This document shows, piece by piece, positions 22,556 to 34,870 of a stretch of 64,000 nucleotides of DNA (position 1 is its first letter; every line of letters starts with the position of its first letter). The notes under the pieces are model-generated. The model was not told the origin of the DNA, searched no databases, and worked only from the letters and a program-made list of their open reading frames with translations. The position numbers and the translations under genes are program-made. This DNA is from Kryptolebias marmoratus. Its lineage: Eukaryota; Chordata; Actinopteri; Cyprinodontiformes; Rivulidae. Location of the stretch: NCBI RefSeq assembly GCF_001649575.2, contig NC_051436.1, positions 1,365,108-1,429,107 on the forward strand, written 5' to 3'.

Positions 22556-22845
22556 TACACACACAGAGACAAGTATGTTTGTTTTTCTATGCTTATGAGG
22601 ACCATGCATTGACTTCCATCCATCCATTCATTTTTGTAGCCTTACCTTGACCCTTTGGTTAAACCTAACCATTACTAGTACTTGCCTAACCTTAACCCTA
22701 ACCTACACTTAATTCACACCATAGCCTAAACCTAACCCCTATTTAAAAAAGTGACATTTAAACATATGAGGGGCCTAAATGTAGCAGTGGGTCCTGATAA
22801 GTTGGTGTGTATCAAAGAAATGGTCCTTAAAAATGAACAAAAAAA
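22556..22845 (+). repeat. CA-flanked repeat with telomere-like CCCTAA stretches
   Basis: Starts with a short CA run and contains degenerate 'cctaaccctaacc' words around 22680-22735, then 'gtcctgataagttggtgtgt'. A second member is at 27068-27415. This is a dispersed teleost repeat rather than true telomeric DNA. Confidence 0.6.
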
Positions 22846-22849
22846 AAAA

Positions 22850-23440
22850 AGGTAAACTTTTCACAACGTTTCCTGTTAGTATTCAGTTTAGGAATGAAAT
22901 TCAGCAGCAGGATTACCATTCTCCGTTTTCTGATATGATGATCCATGGTGATCTGACATCTCCATGGCAACCACATTTTCTACAAATGAAGGTAAAATAG
23001 ATCAAATGGACATGTTTTTGTTTAAATTTCTCTTACGTTCTGCTTAAATCTATCTCTACTTCTCTGAGTTAGTTTGTGAAACATTTTGCAAATATTATAG
23101 CATGTTGAGATAAATGTTTTTATTCCCAAATTAGTTTTATGTAATAAAAATAAACTAAAATGTCTTCTTTTATTTTAGGGAGCTTAAAAAATGCCACTAA
23201 CCTTTTTTTCTGCATCACACGTCATGTAAATATACACTAACACTTTCAAATTGTATTTGGTGTTTCTTAGTTTTATAATTTGGGTTGTTCTTTAAAAGGA
23301 AACAACAAACCTAAAATTTCAAAGTGAGGCGTGACTCATGATGCTGTATTTGTAATGGAATCTTTGTCACAGAAGCAGGAAATTGTGGCTGCTGTGACAG
23401 AGTTGTGATGTAACCACTTTTCAGGTCAACATTTAGCCTT
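22850..23440. other. Intergenic stretch upstream of the third Fc-receptor-like gene
   Basis: No gene or clear repeat was seen. The last 120 bases probably hold the promoter of the gene starting at 23449. An ETS-like core (caggaaattg) lies near 23376, but the strong PU.1 word of copies A and B is absent. Confidence 0.4.
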
Positions 23441-23448
23441 CGGGCAAA

Positions 23449-26400
23449 ATGGAGATCACAACTCTGTGCGCTGTTGTTGGTGAGTACTGAATTTTTTCTC
23501 AAAAAGTGTTTAATCTGGGTTTCAAAAAGTAATAAAATTGGATAAGTTTTACATTTAGCACAGACTGTAACCAGAAAAACTGCATTTTTCTGCAACACTG
23601 CAGCATGAATGCTGAGAGCTGAAAGGCTCCTGAAATGTGTTGAGGAACTAAGTTGTTAAATTTAAACAAGCAAAACAGCAGCCACAGGCTAAAAGTATTC
23701 AACTTTAACTGAATCCTAATATTAGCCACACCATAAACAAACGCTAAAATAAACAAAACTGTACCTGATTCCAAAAATAAGCAAAATTGTACCTAAAAGC
23801 TAAAGCCAGCAAAAGAGTAGTCAAAAGCTAAGATTTGCAAAACTGTAGCTAAAAGCTAAAATGCCCCTACTGTAGACAAAACCTGAAAAACAAAATCTTA
23901 AAAGCTAAAATTACCATAGCAGGGGCTAACATCTGCAGAACACAAGCTAAAAGCAGCAGAACTGTGGTTAAAAACTAGCGTTAACATGACAGTAGGTAAA
24001 AGCTAAGATTAGCAAAATAAATGCTAAAATTACGAAAGAATTGAAAGTTTAAAGCAAAAAGCATGTTCAAATTGGAAGAGCATAGAAAAGTAAGCTAAAA
24101 TAATCTAAACACTAGCTAAAATTTGCAAAATTGTTGCTAAAAGTACCAAAAGATATACTATTGCTAAAACTAGCATAACAATAGGTAAAAAAAAACTGAA
24201 GCTAAAAGGAGAAGAATGTAGCTACAAGTAGTAAAAAAGTTGCTAAAAGTAGCAAAACAATATTAAAAACTAGCAGAATAGTAACTAAAAACTAAAAGTT
24301 AAATAAGAAAACAAAACTGGAGCCGATACTTCTTCTTTACTTACACAAATGTTTCTTTTCTTACAGCTTCACTTGGATTATTTCCCAACAGATCCCAGTT
24401 CTTCCAGTATGAATCCGTCTCTTTCAGTATGAACTGTGGACAGCAGGGAGACACTTCTGGGTGGAGAGTCAAAAGGAACACATCCAGACGAACAAATCAA
24501 GATTGTCCTTCATCCTGGGACAGAAAATCTAAATTTTATTGCTACTTTGACTGTCTTTATGAAGCAGACTCTGGAGTTTATTGGTGTGAATCTGAGGCAG
24601 AAAAGTGCATCAATGCCATCAACATCACTGTGACAGGTTAGTTGTGAAAAACACAGTTTGTTCTCCTGTTAATGGTGAACATATGGTACAAAATGGTTTT
24701 TAGGATTGGTCCTCTCCTTTCAGCGCTGCCTAACACACACACAATGGTCATCTGTGGTAATGTGAAGATTTATTGCAGAACATAACAAAGCACCACTCAT
24801 CAGTACATGCCTCCTAGTTACAGCACCACTTCAAACACAGCCTGATCAAGTGTTAATGGCAGATAACGCATGGAACAAAAAACCTGTAGTTTGGCTGAAG
24901 GCAGTCACTGAGATAGTGAAGCACCATGCAGGATGTTGTAAAGAAAGAGTCCAATACCTGTGTCTGGATGGCCGGCATAGGTGTCATGTGATTCTATAAC
25001 ACACATGATTATTTATACTTGGTGTGGTCTGTCTTAGTCAACAGGAACCTTGACTATGTCTATGAATGGCCTCATGTACCCATTGGTTTTACCATCAGAC
25101 CACTGAAACATCTGTATGCCCCACATGCTGGGAAGTTGCACAAAACAACCACCTGCAAATCTACAATGTGGGTCAAACTCCATCAAGTTCTGGTAATGAT
25201 GTTTAATACATCTACGAGGCATCCTCTGTGTTTGCTGACCTTCACTCACTGTTTGACTCAGTCATTCCAATCACAAGGCCACATTTTGACTTTTAAACTC
25301 GTTCAAGGTCTGTGCAGATCTTACTTGATTCAGTTAATTGTTCCACAGAGTGGGATAAGCCACCACAAAGGCGCTATCACCTTAGTTTAAAATGGTATTT
25401 ATAATATTTATTATATAAGGGATGTCTTCTTTATTCAGCTGGCGCATTAATCCTTGAGATTCCTGCTCTTCCTGTGATGGAGGGAGAAGCTGTGACTCTG
25501 CAATGTAGAACCATGATGGCACTGGCAGAAACTCTCATCACTGAGTTTTATAAGGATGAGGTCCTCATCGGAAGCAGCTCAACAGGAAACATAACTCTTC
25601 ATAGTGTTACAAAACTTGATGAAGGCCTCTACAAGTGTAACATACCTGGAATTGGAGAATCACCAAAGAGCTGGCTGTCTGTGAGAGGTAAGTGGACTGT
25701 TATCTTTATCCAAACTTTTATTTTATTTTATTTTATTTTATTTCAGTTTGAGAATGTGTCATGTGGAAAATTAAGATTCACTCATAAGATTCATTGATGA
25801 AATATCCTCACTAGGTGTAATGCATATATGTTGACAGTTTGACAAGGGTCATATTGTTGTTAAAATATATTGTCTTTCAATCTTAAGTTAGACAGATCTG
25901 CTGCTTGGATCTTTTTTTATTCCTGGCATGTTCTGCTTGACATTGCTTTGTAATAAATTTAGTCATTAAGATGGGTCATTCAATCTTGCACTGAGCTGAG
26001 CTAAAAACATACGACTATAGCAGAAAAAAGCCTCCCATATAAAAAAAAAAGGGTTAGGCTTTGTATTCTTTACAAATTGCTCCTTGTGTGTTTAAATTAA
26101 AGTTGTCACCAGTTTGAGCAGTAATGGAAGCATTGTTTATGCACAAGCTGAGCTGTTTCTGAGTTGTGGTTTTTCTGCTTTGAAGCAGGACTTCCTGAGT
26201 TACTGCACTCTGCCCCTGCACACATCATACTTCCTGTGATGTCCACCATCGTCTTACTCATCTTACTGATGCTGCTCTGTTTGTGGAGAAACTACAAAGG
26301 TCAGCTGGTTTTTTGTTCAACTCAGTTTATTTATTTAGTGCCAAGTCACAACAAAAGTCGTCTCAGGTCTCTGCTCAAAAACAGTCCCATACATTATAAA

Positions 26401-27360
26401 GAGCCAATTAGTAAAAGTTATCTATCAAAAGAAGCTAGCAGATTGTGTTGTATTTTCACTTTGTTGCAGTTTCTCATCCTGAGCAGCACATTGGCAACAG
26501 TGGAAAGGAAAAACTCCTACAACTGTTTCTATAAGACAAAATAAATCAATATGATGATCAGTTTTCAGATCAATAACTAACAGACTTAGAAGAGAGAGAT
26601 CTGATGTTCAGTAATGCACATTTAATGGTTTTATTCTTCTGTTGCCTCAGATTGTGCATAATATCATTTTTAGGTTTTGACCAAAACAGTCATTTCTCAA
26701 AATAAGCTGATTTTAGATAAACCACTGGCATAAAAGGCAGGGGGTGATATGCATTTTTTCAAGGAATGCTAGGTTCTTCATTATTTGCTGTTATTGATGT
26801 TTATGTTATATTTTACAACTGAAATATATATTTGCATAAATCAAAAGGACTTCCTATGAAGATTTGCTTTTGTGTTAGCTCCATTAAAATGACTTACATG
26901 TATGAGTGATACACAAATCATTTTATGGATCCAAAACTGTTCCTGCTTTCCAAATGTTACTCAAAGTTATCTTGTTTTGTTCTGCAGATAATTTTAACTC
27001 TACAGTTGTGCTGTACACTGAAATCACCTGCAAACAGAAGTGTAAAACAAAAGGTATACTTTCTTGCTTGCACACACACACACACACACACAAGTTTGTA
27101 TTTGTACCATTATTAGGACTGTGTATTGACCTGCATTCATTTTCATTCATTTCTGTAGCCTAACCCTGACCCTTAACCTAAACCTAACCATTACCAGCAC
27201 TAGTCTATCCCTAACCCTAACCTAAACTCAATTCACACCTTAGCCCTAAACCTAACCCAAAAATGGCGGCAGCCAGCGCTTTGGTCCCCAAAAGGACTAG
27301 AGGTCCTGATAAGGTAGGTGTGTACACCAGAAATAGTCCTAAAAAGGTACCATAAACCAG

Positions 27361-27400
<40 letters not shown>

Positions 27401-27857
27401 CACAGAAACGCTGAGGTTGCTCAAACCAACATCTTGAGTCACTGGAAACATTTTTTATCAAAGATCAGATTACTATTGGAAAATAAGCAGTTTGTTTGCA
27501 ATGTTCTTAAAATTAAATGTTCAAAATGAAAAATGCAATACTGCATATTTAAAACTGGACTATAGTAAATTTTCTAAATATACACCTCTAACAATGTCTC
27601 CATCTGGGTTGAATAAAAAACAAAATGATATGACACAATCTACACAACAAAAAATTAAATCTAAGGTAGAATTACAGCAAATTAAAAATAAAATCTAATG
27701 TCTGTTAAACCTACAGATGTTCTGTTTCTGTTTGTCAGGTCAACTTGATACAAGGCGTTCATCTTCATTTTCCTCTGTGGTTTCATACAGACCTGTCTTC
27801 ACATCTGCACAGGTTTGGGTTTATAAAGCCGACAGAAGACACAAAGGAAAGACTTGA
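23449..27857 (+). CDS. Fc-receptor-like two-Ig ITIM receptor, third gene (281 aa)
   Basis: Exons: 23449-23479 (MEITTLCAVV), 24367-24636 (Ig1, with GVYWCESE), 25439-25687 (Ig2, LQCRTM and EGLYKCNI), 26189-26299 (stalk and TM LPVMSTIVLLILLMLLCLW), 26988-27053 (cytoplasmic DNFNSTVVLYTEITCKQK) and 27739-27857 (last exon to TGA). All joins are phase 1. Two tyrosines fit the ITIM consensus, VLYTEI and VSYRPV. Much more diverged than copies A and B from each other. The leader is short: copies A and B have a second signal exon that I could not find here, and intron 1 is filled with an AGCTAAAA-type repeat. Predicted inhibitory membrane receptor, ligand unknown. The last exon rests on phase and a good acceptor, without transcript support. 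Confidence 0.75.
23685..24315 (+). repeat. Degenerate AGCTAAAA-type minisatellite
   Basis: Dozens of loose copies of words like 'agctaaaagctaaaattagc' fill most of intron 1 of the third Fc-receptor-like gene. Short stretches of the same words occur at about 31195-31245 and, inverted, at 40320-40450. The irregular period argues against a simple VNTR. Confidence 0.65.
24720..25400 (-). mobile_element. Possible solo LTR or other insertion between Ig1 and Ig2 exons
   Basis: This intron is about 800 bases here against about 110 in copies A and B. On the minus strand a TATAAAT (25011-25017) precedes an AATAAA (24769-24774), the order expected of an LTR. Clean TG..CA ends with a target duplication were not identified, so the type is uncertain. 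The open frames at 25019-25390 look incidental. Confidence 0.35.
26315..26520 (+). repeat. Dispersed repeat R3 ('attataaagagccaattagt')
   Basis: Shares with 34614-34870 the landmarks 'gtcacaacaaaagtc', 'tacattataaa', 'aaagttatctatc' and 'gagcagcacat'. It resembles a repeat common in percomorph genomes. It lies in an intron of the third Fc-receptor-like gene. Confidence 0.6.
27068..27415 (+). repeat. CA-flanked repeat with telomere-like CCCTAA stretches, second member
   Basis: CA microsatellites at both ends (27070-27091 and 27362-27392) enclose 'taaccctgacccttaac' and 'ccctaaccctaacc' words. Same family as 22556-22845. It lies in the last intron of the third Fc-receptor-like gene. Confidence 0.65.
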
Positions 27858-28108
27858 TGAAATTAACAGTTTCTTCTTAACTAAACAACTTGTGCCTCAC
27901 CTGTCGAAAAAAACAAACCAAAGACTGCTTTGGATTACAGGTTAAAGATTGTTATAAGAGAATTAACACTGTCTCATGAATGTAAACTTTAATGTTGTAA
28001 ACGTCCTTTTTAGTGTATGTACAGAGACAATCTGAATTTTGAAGTCACCCCCTGCTGGGGGTAAAAATCTTTTTGACTAAATTAAACTTTTTATTGTTTT
28101 AACACAAA

Positions 28109-28114
28109 AATAAA
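28109..28114 (+). terminator. Polyadenylation signal, third Fc-receptor-like gene
   Basis: AATAAA about 250 bases after the TGA at 27855-27857. Confidence 0.5.
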
Positions 28115-29755
28115 CTGGTATTAGTATTAGATCCATTTAATTTACCTGGTTCAGACAGCAGGGGGCGTACATGAGTCTTAGCAGTACTGATTGGTTTTTA
28201 TTAGCAGGAGGTGTCGAGCAGCACATCACTAGTGCTTGAAGAGAAGAGCAGACATGCATCGGTGAGTAAGAACCTCAGTTCTAAGGAAATAAATTTATTA
28301 ATCTGCTTGAAATAATTCTAGAGCTGAGATCTTAAAGGGATTAGGTTTGTATCAGTTTGGAAAGTAAAATAGGAGTTTATTTAAAATAAAATGTTAATGG
28401 AGATTTGACCATCAGATAGTTCAGGTTTTAGTTTCATGCATTGAAATGCTGTTTTTTTTCCTGTGGTGAATCACCTGTTTGATTTTAAAATATTTTAATA
28501 GTTTGGTAAATGTTTAAACTGATCTATTTACCAGTTGGTAAACAGAAGGGTAGGACATCTTGTGAATTAATTTCTTCATTAAGATTGAATTAACACAATT
28601 CTTTTTTTTTTTTTTACTTTGTTTGCAAGGTTTTCAACCTACTGGTGCTACTGATGATGAATCTGCTGCATATATCACCCAGTTAGTTAACAAAGGATGA
28701 TGAAAGAGTTGAACCCCTGTCTACTTGACAAACCCTCCTTATTTTTTGTTTGTTTGTGAAACTATGCAACATTATTCTTCTTGGTGTAGTAATTTTTGAA
28801 ACTACATTATATTACATAAAATATTTAATAACTGTTTTCATGCCTTAAAATATAAACATGGTTGTGCATAAAGATGAACAAAGAAAAAGAACTAGTAACA
28901 GTTATTTTTCACACAACTAAAGATTTTACAACTAGATACTGCTCAACATAAACCAACTAAACCAAACAAGAAGAATAATGCTGATGAATTTAGACAGAAA
29001 CAAAATATAAACATGTTGAAATATATATTTCTGAGATTATAATAAAACTTTAATTTGGTTTCGATAAAAAGTTTTTGAAGAAACCCAGGCATGACTACAA
29101 ACCTCCAGCAGGGGGCAACCTCAATAAACATTTTGTATTCTCTTGTTTTCAGTGTTGTGCTTATAATACATAAAAAAAAATCAACCTACACTGCAAATGC
29201 TTGTTCCTTTTTTAGATAAATTACTTTTATTTCAATCTTGCAATTTAAATAATTACAATGGGTTAAAAAGAATAAAATGTTCACATCTGGAGTCTTGAAG
29301 TTTGTCATAAATGACATAAAATGCAGCCTTTTACATGAAAGAAAAGAGGTAATTAAATCTTAAAGGCACTCATTTCAAACCATGAAATCCAACATACAAG
29401 GTTATCCTGACCTTCATCAAATGGTGCAGTTTAAAGAGTTTACTTCAGTAGTAGCTTTAAATATACATAAACATAAAACATTTAAAAATGAAGACTGAAA
29501 GTACAAAAACAAAATTGAAAAAATCAAAAAGTCTTCAAAATGGTGTCAAAGTATTAACAGATCAAAAGTGGTTTCTTATATTTTCTTACCACAGATTTCA
29601 AACACAAAGAAGAACAAAAATGCAAACATTAACAGTGGTCTAAATCACACAAATATTTATTCAAATAAACTAGTAAAACTTATTGATTTATAATGTTTGG
29701 TTTTTAAGGGAAAAGTAACTTGTTAAAATGAAAATTCAGGTTAAATTTCTGCCTC
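28115..29755. other. AT-rich intergenic stretch, no gene seen
   Basis: Lies between the convergent 3' ends of the third Fc-receptor-like gene (plus) and the coiled-coil gene (minus). A GTGAGT donor after an ATG at about 28255 could be a small 5' exon, but no partner exon was found. Otherwise there are only low-complexity A/T runs. Confidence 0.5.
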
Positions 29756-29759
29756 AGTT

Positions 29760-32700
29760 TTAGGTTGTTTCCTCTTCAGATGCCTCCTGTGTTTCTTCTC
29801 GTTTTGTTGGAACCAGAAGTTCGATTCCAGATGTCTTTAAGTCTTGTAGAACATCTGCTTCTGCTTGGATCTTATTCAAATAAAGACAGGAAGAATGATT
29901 TAAAGCATTCATTTGGTGTCTGATACCAGGACTTGGTGAGAAATACTAAAAGTAAAAATTTAAACCTGGTTCTGTTTGCTCTCCAGCTTCTTCTTCAGGA
30001 TTTCCACCTCTTCCTCAACCTCCGCCTGCAGTTGCTGCTCATCCTGGATCTTTAGTTTAAACTGAAATATAAAACCAAAAAGATAATTTAAAACAAAAAT
30101 GGAATAAAACCGATTTGTTTATTGTTTAGGTTTTTACCTCCTGCTTGTATCTGTCTTTCAGTTGAGCCAGCTGTGTCTGCAGCTGCTGGTTTTTCTCTGT
30201 CAGATGCTCAGAGAGAATCCTGCTCTCCTGAAGCTAACAAATAGAGAAACGTTTTACAAATATTATGACAGAAAGGGAAGAATAATGGTTGAATAGTAAC
30301 AAGGGTTCTGCAATCAGGAAGTCCCCAATGTTACCCTATAAGTACCTTGTATGTGACTCAGTAAATACTCTATATGTCAGTCTATAAATGAAAGCTTCAG
30401 AAGTAAAAGCATAAAGATGTAGAGTTACCTCTTTCTGTAGCTTCCTGTTCTCCTTCAGACTAGACTCCAGTTTCTGCTGAGTTGCCTTCAGCTCCTCTAA
30501 AGCCAGATAGTTTCCAGCCTGCTGGTTCTTCTGCAGCAAACAGACACATGATGGCGTTGCTTTTTTCAGCCTGAACATAGCTGGTCGTGTTTGAACAATT
30601 TCCCACAATTGCTCTTTGAAAACGTCCAAGCTTATTAAACCTCTGATGATCATTAAGTTAGGAAGTCATTTTTATTTATTTTTTTTTTTCTAAATTTTGA
30701 CAAGTTGATTTATTTTGAGCTGAAGCTCATATCTGTGTAAATGCTGATTCAGCACACATTTATAATGTTACCCTGTAAGTACCATGTGTGTTACCATATA
30801 AGTACTCTACATATTAAACTACAAATACTTGTAGGTTACCGAGTCTTCCTTCAGCTTCTGCGGGTTTTTCTCAGCTTCCTCTCTCTTCTGCTGCTCAACC
30901 TTTAGCTGCTGCTGGATTTCAGCTATTTTGGCTTCAAACTGTTAACAGAGGAGAAAGATTCATCCATGTGCATGTGGACAACAGATCAGAAAGTTTTTAC
31001 GTTTAAGGAAATCAGACCTGAGCATCACATTTCATTTAGTCATATTAAAGACAAGGATAGGCCTCCTGAGGATGGATTGTTTCTCCAAGATAAGAAAACA
31101 AACCAGAACCAGAAAAACTGGATTTTCTGCAAAAATATGCAGACTTGAACGACTGCTGAAACATGCTGAGGAGGCTGAAACTGCTAAAAGAAGCAGAACA
31201 CTAGCTAAAAGCTAAAATAAATGCAAATAGCTAAAAACCCAAAGTACAACAATCTGAATATTGACTCACACAACAAACAGTATTCTGCTATTAGTTTTCC
31301 TTTCGACTAAGTTCATTAAATCTTATTATATTATAAAAAATATTGATTTTGTTTTTGAAACTGTAAAAGTACCATCTAATCATTTGAGTCAGTTTATACA
31401 AAAGACATTGAGCCAAAACGAGACTTGGTCCTCAGGATCCTCAGCAACAGACATGGTGTAATACTGGATACAGTAACTGACTAAATTATAGAGGTGAGTA
31501 GCTCAACAAGGATTTATGAATAGGAGTGAACCAATAAATGTTACGATGTGTGTGTGAAGAAGGCCATTTCACCTGTGAGTACAACTGCTATAAGGAGCAT
31601 TTGTGACAAATCTAATTACAGAATGATAAACTTTGTCCAACGTATGAAGAGTTTCCTTACATGTGTGTCTATAAATTCTCTATAATCAAACAAGGAAAGG
31701 ATTTTTTTTTTTTCAACGATTCGTTTTGCAGCCGGTGTAAATGAAGAACAATATTTGTACAGATAATCGAGCTTTGACCTTTGATTACAATATCAATATG
31801 TTGTAAAAAGAATAGAGCACCGGCAAGCTAAATTCACAGATATTTATAAACTTCTACCTGTTCAACAATATCACCATTTATTGTGGTGAAGTCCACAGAA
31901 GAGGAGGGAGCACCGCCTCCATAACCAAACTACATAACTTTGGTTTTCTTTGTATTTGTAGACAAATTTAACTCAACAAAGGCCTGCTGTATTTTATAGG
32001 AGTTATGTGTAAAAGACTTAATGACTTCACCTCGAGTGGAGCTGATGGCATATAAAACTACGATAATTGGAGCTGCTGTTTTAATAAATAACAGAGCAAG
32101 TTCATCCAATCCAGCAAGTTTTTTATGGATCAACAAGACAACAACTTTGTTTTAATGAATAGATTAAAAAAAAATGTCTGTGAGCTGGACTGAAATTCAG
32201 TAGAAACAGAAGCTGCCTGAAGCTTCAGTCCTTAAACACATAAATTAAAACATCCATGAAATCATCCCGCCAGTCCCTGCAAACAAACTGCAAACAGGAT
32301 CCACAGAACCAGGAAGGAAACAATGAGCTCAATGAGCACATTTTTATTTGCATGTTGGTTGTTTTTATTCTCAGCTGTCGCCTCGTTCTGTGGCTGTTAT
32401 GTTTGCAGCTAAAACCTCAGAGAGAAATCAGATCAAACTCTGTCTTTCAGCAAATACCTCCTGAAACCCAGCAGAACCACTGGTACCAGATAAAATCAGA
32501 TTCTGTAAATGCTGGATGGGATTTTTGAGCTTCCTGTTTGTTTAAGCCGAAGAAAAGCTCTCAGATCGAAGAAACAGTTTTTTGGAAGAACGTCAGCAAA
32601 TAAAACAGCTTCCTGTCAGTCTGCAGAAAGACGGCAGCTTTTTCTTCAGTAGAAAAGAAGCAGGTCCAGGAATCATATCTCATCTCTCATCCAGAATGAC

Positions 32701-33211
32701 AAACAATTCATTTATAAAATAAATAAATAAATTCAGCTGTTTTTGTTTCAACTACTAACTGATCATTTACACCACCAGACAAGAGATTTTAGTTTACCTT
32801 TTTCAGATTATTATTATTTTTTATCTTAGGTAAAAAGGGTTTTTTTTCCCACTCACATGATTTTTCTCTTTTTCACTGTTTCCCGTCTTGCAGTCTTCAT
32901 CATCCTTGTCTCCTTTTTCTGTTAGAAACATAAATTTAAAATCAAGTCAGAGCAGATAAAATTTATTTTTGTAAAGATGCCTTTTAAACCTTGTTTTCTA
33001 ACTTCATAAATAAAAACTGTTTCCTGCAATGAAAAACACGCAGAACATCACATCTTTAACACATCGCTGTGTATTTCTGACTCACTGTTTTTGTTTTTTG
33101 TCCATTTATAAGCAACAAAGACTGCAAAGAGACAGAAGGACAGAAGTACTGCAGTCCAACCCATGGGATGAAACTGAAGGAAACTATTGTTGAGTTCCTG
33201 TAAGAAATCCT
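29760..33211 (-). CDS. Membrane protein with TM and multi-exon coiled-coil tail (5' part not found)
   Basis: Minus-strand exons in order: 33211-33086 (phase 1; DFLQELNNSF, then TM GWTAVLLSFCLFAVFVAY and KWTKNKN), 32918-32857 (acidic/basic linker KGDKDDEDC..EKEKNH, ends phase 0), 30938-30840, 30530-30429, 30233-30138, 30061-29966 and 29870-29760 (stop TAA). The first four of the last five exons encode 32-34 residues each, all phase 0, strongly heptad-like, for example KIAEIQQQLKVEQQKREEAE. Topology and charge recall the tails of the butyrophilin-like genes at 1-717 and 11629-15361, but here the coil is split over several exons. I found no Ig exon or signal peptide between 33212 and 36600, so either the ectodomain is highly diverged, lies elsewhere, or has been lost. 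Confidence 0.72.
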
Positions 33212-33544
33212 CTGAGATGAGAGGAAAACAGAATGAATTAATAAAAATGACTCGAGCTCCTCCTCGGCCAACCTGGAGTCCTGAGACTTTAAGATTTGCC
33301 AGTCTGATGCCAGTCCAACATTTATACAGCAGATAAAAAGAAGCAACAAAGGCGTAACTTCTTCAGAACAAAACAGATTCTGCTTAAAGATATGTTTGAC
33401 CTGCTCTGTAAAAATGAAACTTCAAGTCATTGAACTGGTTGGACAGCTGATGTCGATCTACAGTGTGTGTTTTTGACCGGCTGCTATGGAAAAATGTTTT
33501 TATGTGTCTTGTTGTTTTGTTTACATCTCAATCATATTCGCAAC

Positions 33545-33790
33545 AGATCCAGGAAGGAAACTCAGACCTCTCCCTCTTCAGCGACACCCTCAGCCTCTCC
33601 TGGGGGATCCCAACATGTTCCTGGACCACAGTCCCTCCAGGGAGTTCTGGTTCTACTCTGGAGGTGTTCAGAAGGCATCCTGCTCAGATGCCCAAACCAC
33701 CTCAGCTGATTCCTTCTGATGTGGATCTGCAGTGGATCTACTCCGAGCTTCCTCACCTTATCTCCTTATCTCTAAGGCTACAGAGGAAGT
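33545..33790 (-). mobile_element. LINE ORF C-terminal fragment
   Basis: The minus strand encodes HIRRNQLRWFGHLSRMPSEH and RTPWRDCGP, the same LINE family as 13320-13580. It is 5' truncated and lies upstream of the coiled-coil gene. Confidence 0.65.
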
Positions 33791-34613
33791 TCATTTCAGC
33801 TGCTTAGATCCAGGAACTGGTTCTTCCAGGCATGATTCTTGGGTGAGGGTTGGAATGTAGATGGATCAGTAAATTTAAGAGCCTTATCTTTATACCCAAC
33901 TTCGTCACCACAACAGACTGACTCAACACCCTCATCAATGCCGACAAGACCCAAATCTGTCAATCCATTTCCTGCTCCATTCATTACTCAGGAACAAAAC
34001 ACACAGATGCTTGAAACAAAGACTCATCCAAGACCTACTGAGAGCAATCTACCTTCTTGGGTTGAGAACTGTGTCCTCAGAACAGAAAAAAATGTTGGTC
34101 CTATACTGGTCCACATCATGTAACCAGACACAGCATGCAACCGGTCCAGAAAAACCCGGTGTGGACGCTGTTGGTGCTGTTACAGTGGCACATATACTCC
34201 AACAACACAATTTGCAGGCAGCCACATGTGTTGTTAACATGAGATTCATATGAAACATCTGCCAAGAATCCCAAGGAGACATTGATAAGTAGCTCTAATA
34301 CAATGAGTAAGAAAGACAAGCAAAGGCAACAACTGTTACCAATAAAAACACAGCAAGTACACCACAGTACCATGGGAGTAAAGAGTGTTAGCCTAATGTA
34401 GCATGAGATTGTGTAGCTTTATTATTGAGTCACTGCTTCATACTGAAACTTTAGTTATCATGGTGTGTATATGTGACACTTCACAAACCTGATGTTGTGG
34501 AAATCATGCTATTTATGCTACAGTTCTAGCATATTAGAAATGTAAGAAGGAAATGTGATGGTATTTTCCTGCAGACACATGTTTCTATACACCAAGCACA
34601 AACAACTTAGTTC

Positions 34614-34870
34614 AAATCAGTTTATTCATATACAGTAACGTCAGGTCACAACAAAAGTCTCAAAAACATTCACATACATTATAAAAAGCCAAATAATAAA
34701 AGTTATCTAAGGAAGCCAGCAGATTTTCACTTCATCACAATCTTCCATCCTGAGCAGCACATCTGTCACAGTGGAAAAGAAAAACTCCCTTTGAACAAGA
34801 AGAAGCCTCCAACAGAACCAGAACCAGAACCAGGCTCAGGTTGTTCGGCCATCTGCTTCTACCAGCAGAT
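34614..34870 (+). repeat. Dispersed repeat R3, second member
   Basis: Same family as 26315-26520, here longer, running on into 'ccagaaccagaaccaggctc' and 'ggccatctgcttctacc'. Confidence 0.6.

Noticed and set aside
25019..25390. 123-residue frame in the intron between Ig1 and Ig2 of the third Fc-receptor-like gene
   Set aside because: It sits inside a probable insertion, has no domain, and the Ig exons splice across it in phase.
28190..28262. Possible first exon (ATGCATCG followed by GTGAGT)
   Set aside because: No matching downstream exon on the plus strand before the convergent minus-strand gene.
33056..33349. 97-residue minus-strand frame over the TM exon of the coiled-coil gene
   Set aside because: It reads the TM exon in the wrong phase; the phase that continues into the coiled-coil exons gives the hydrophobic helix.
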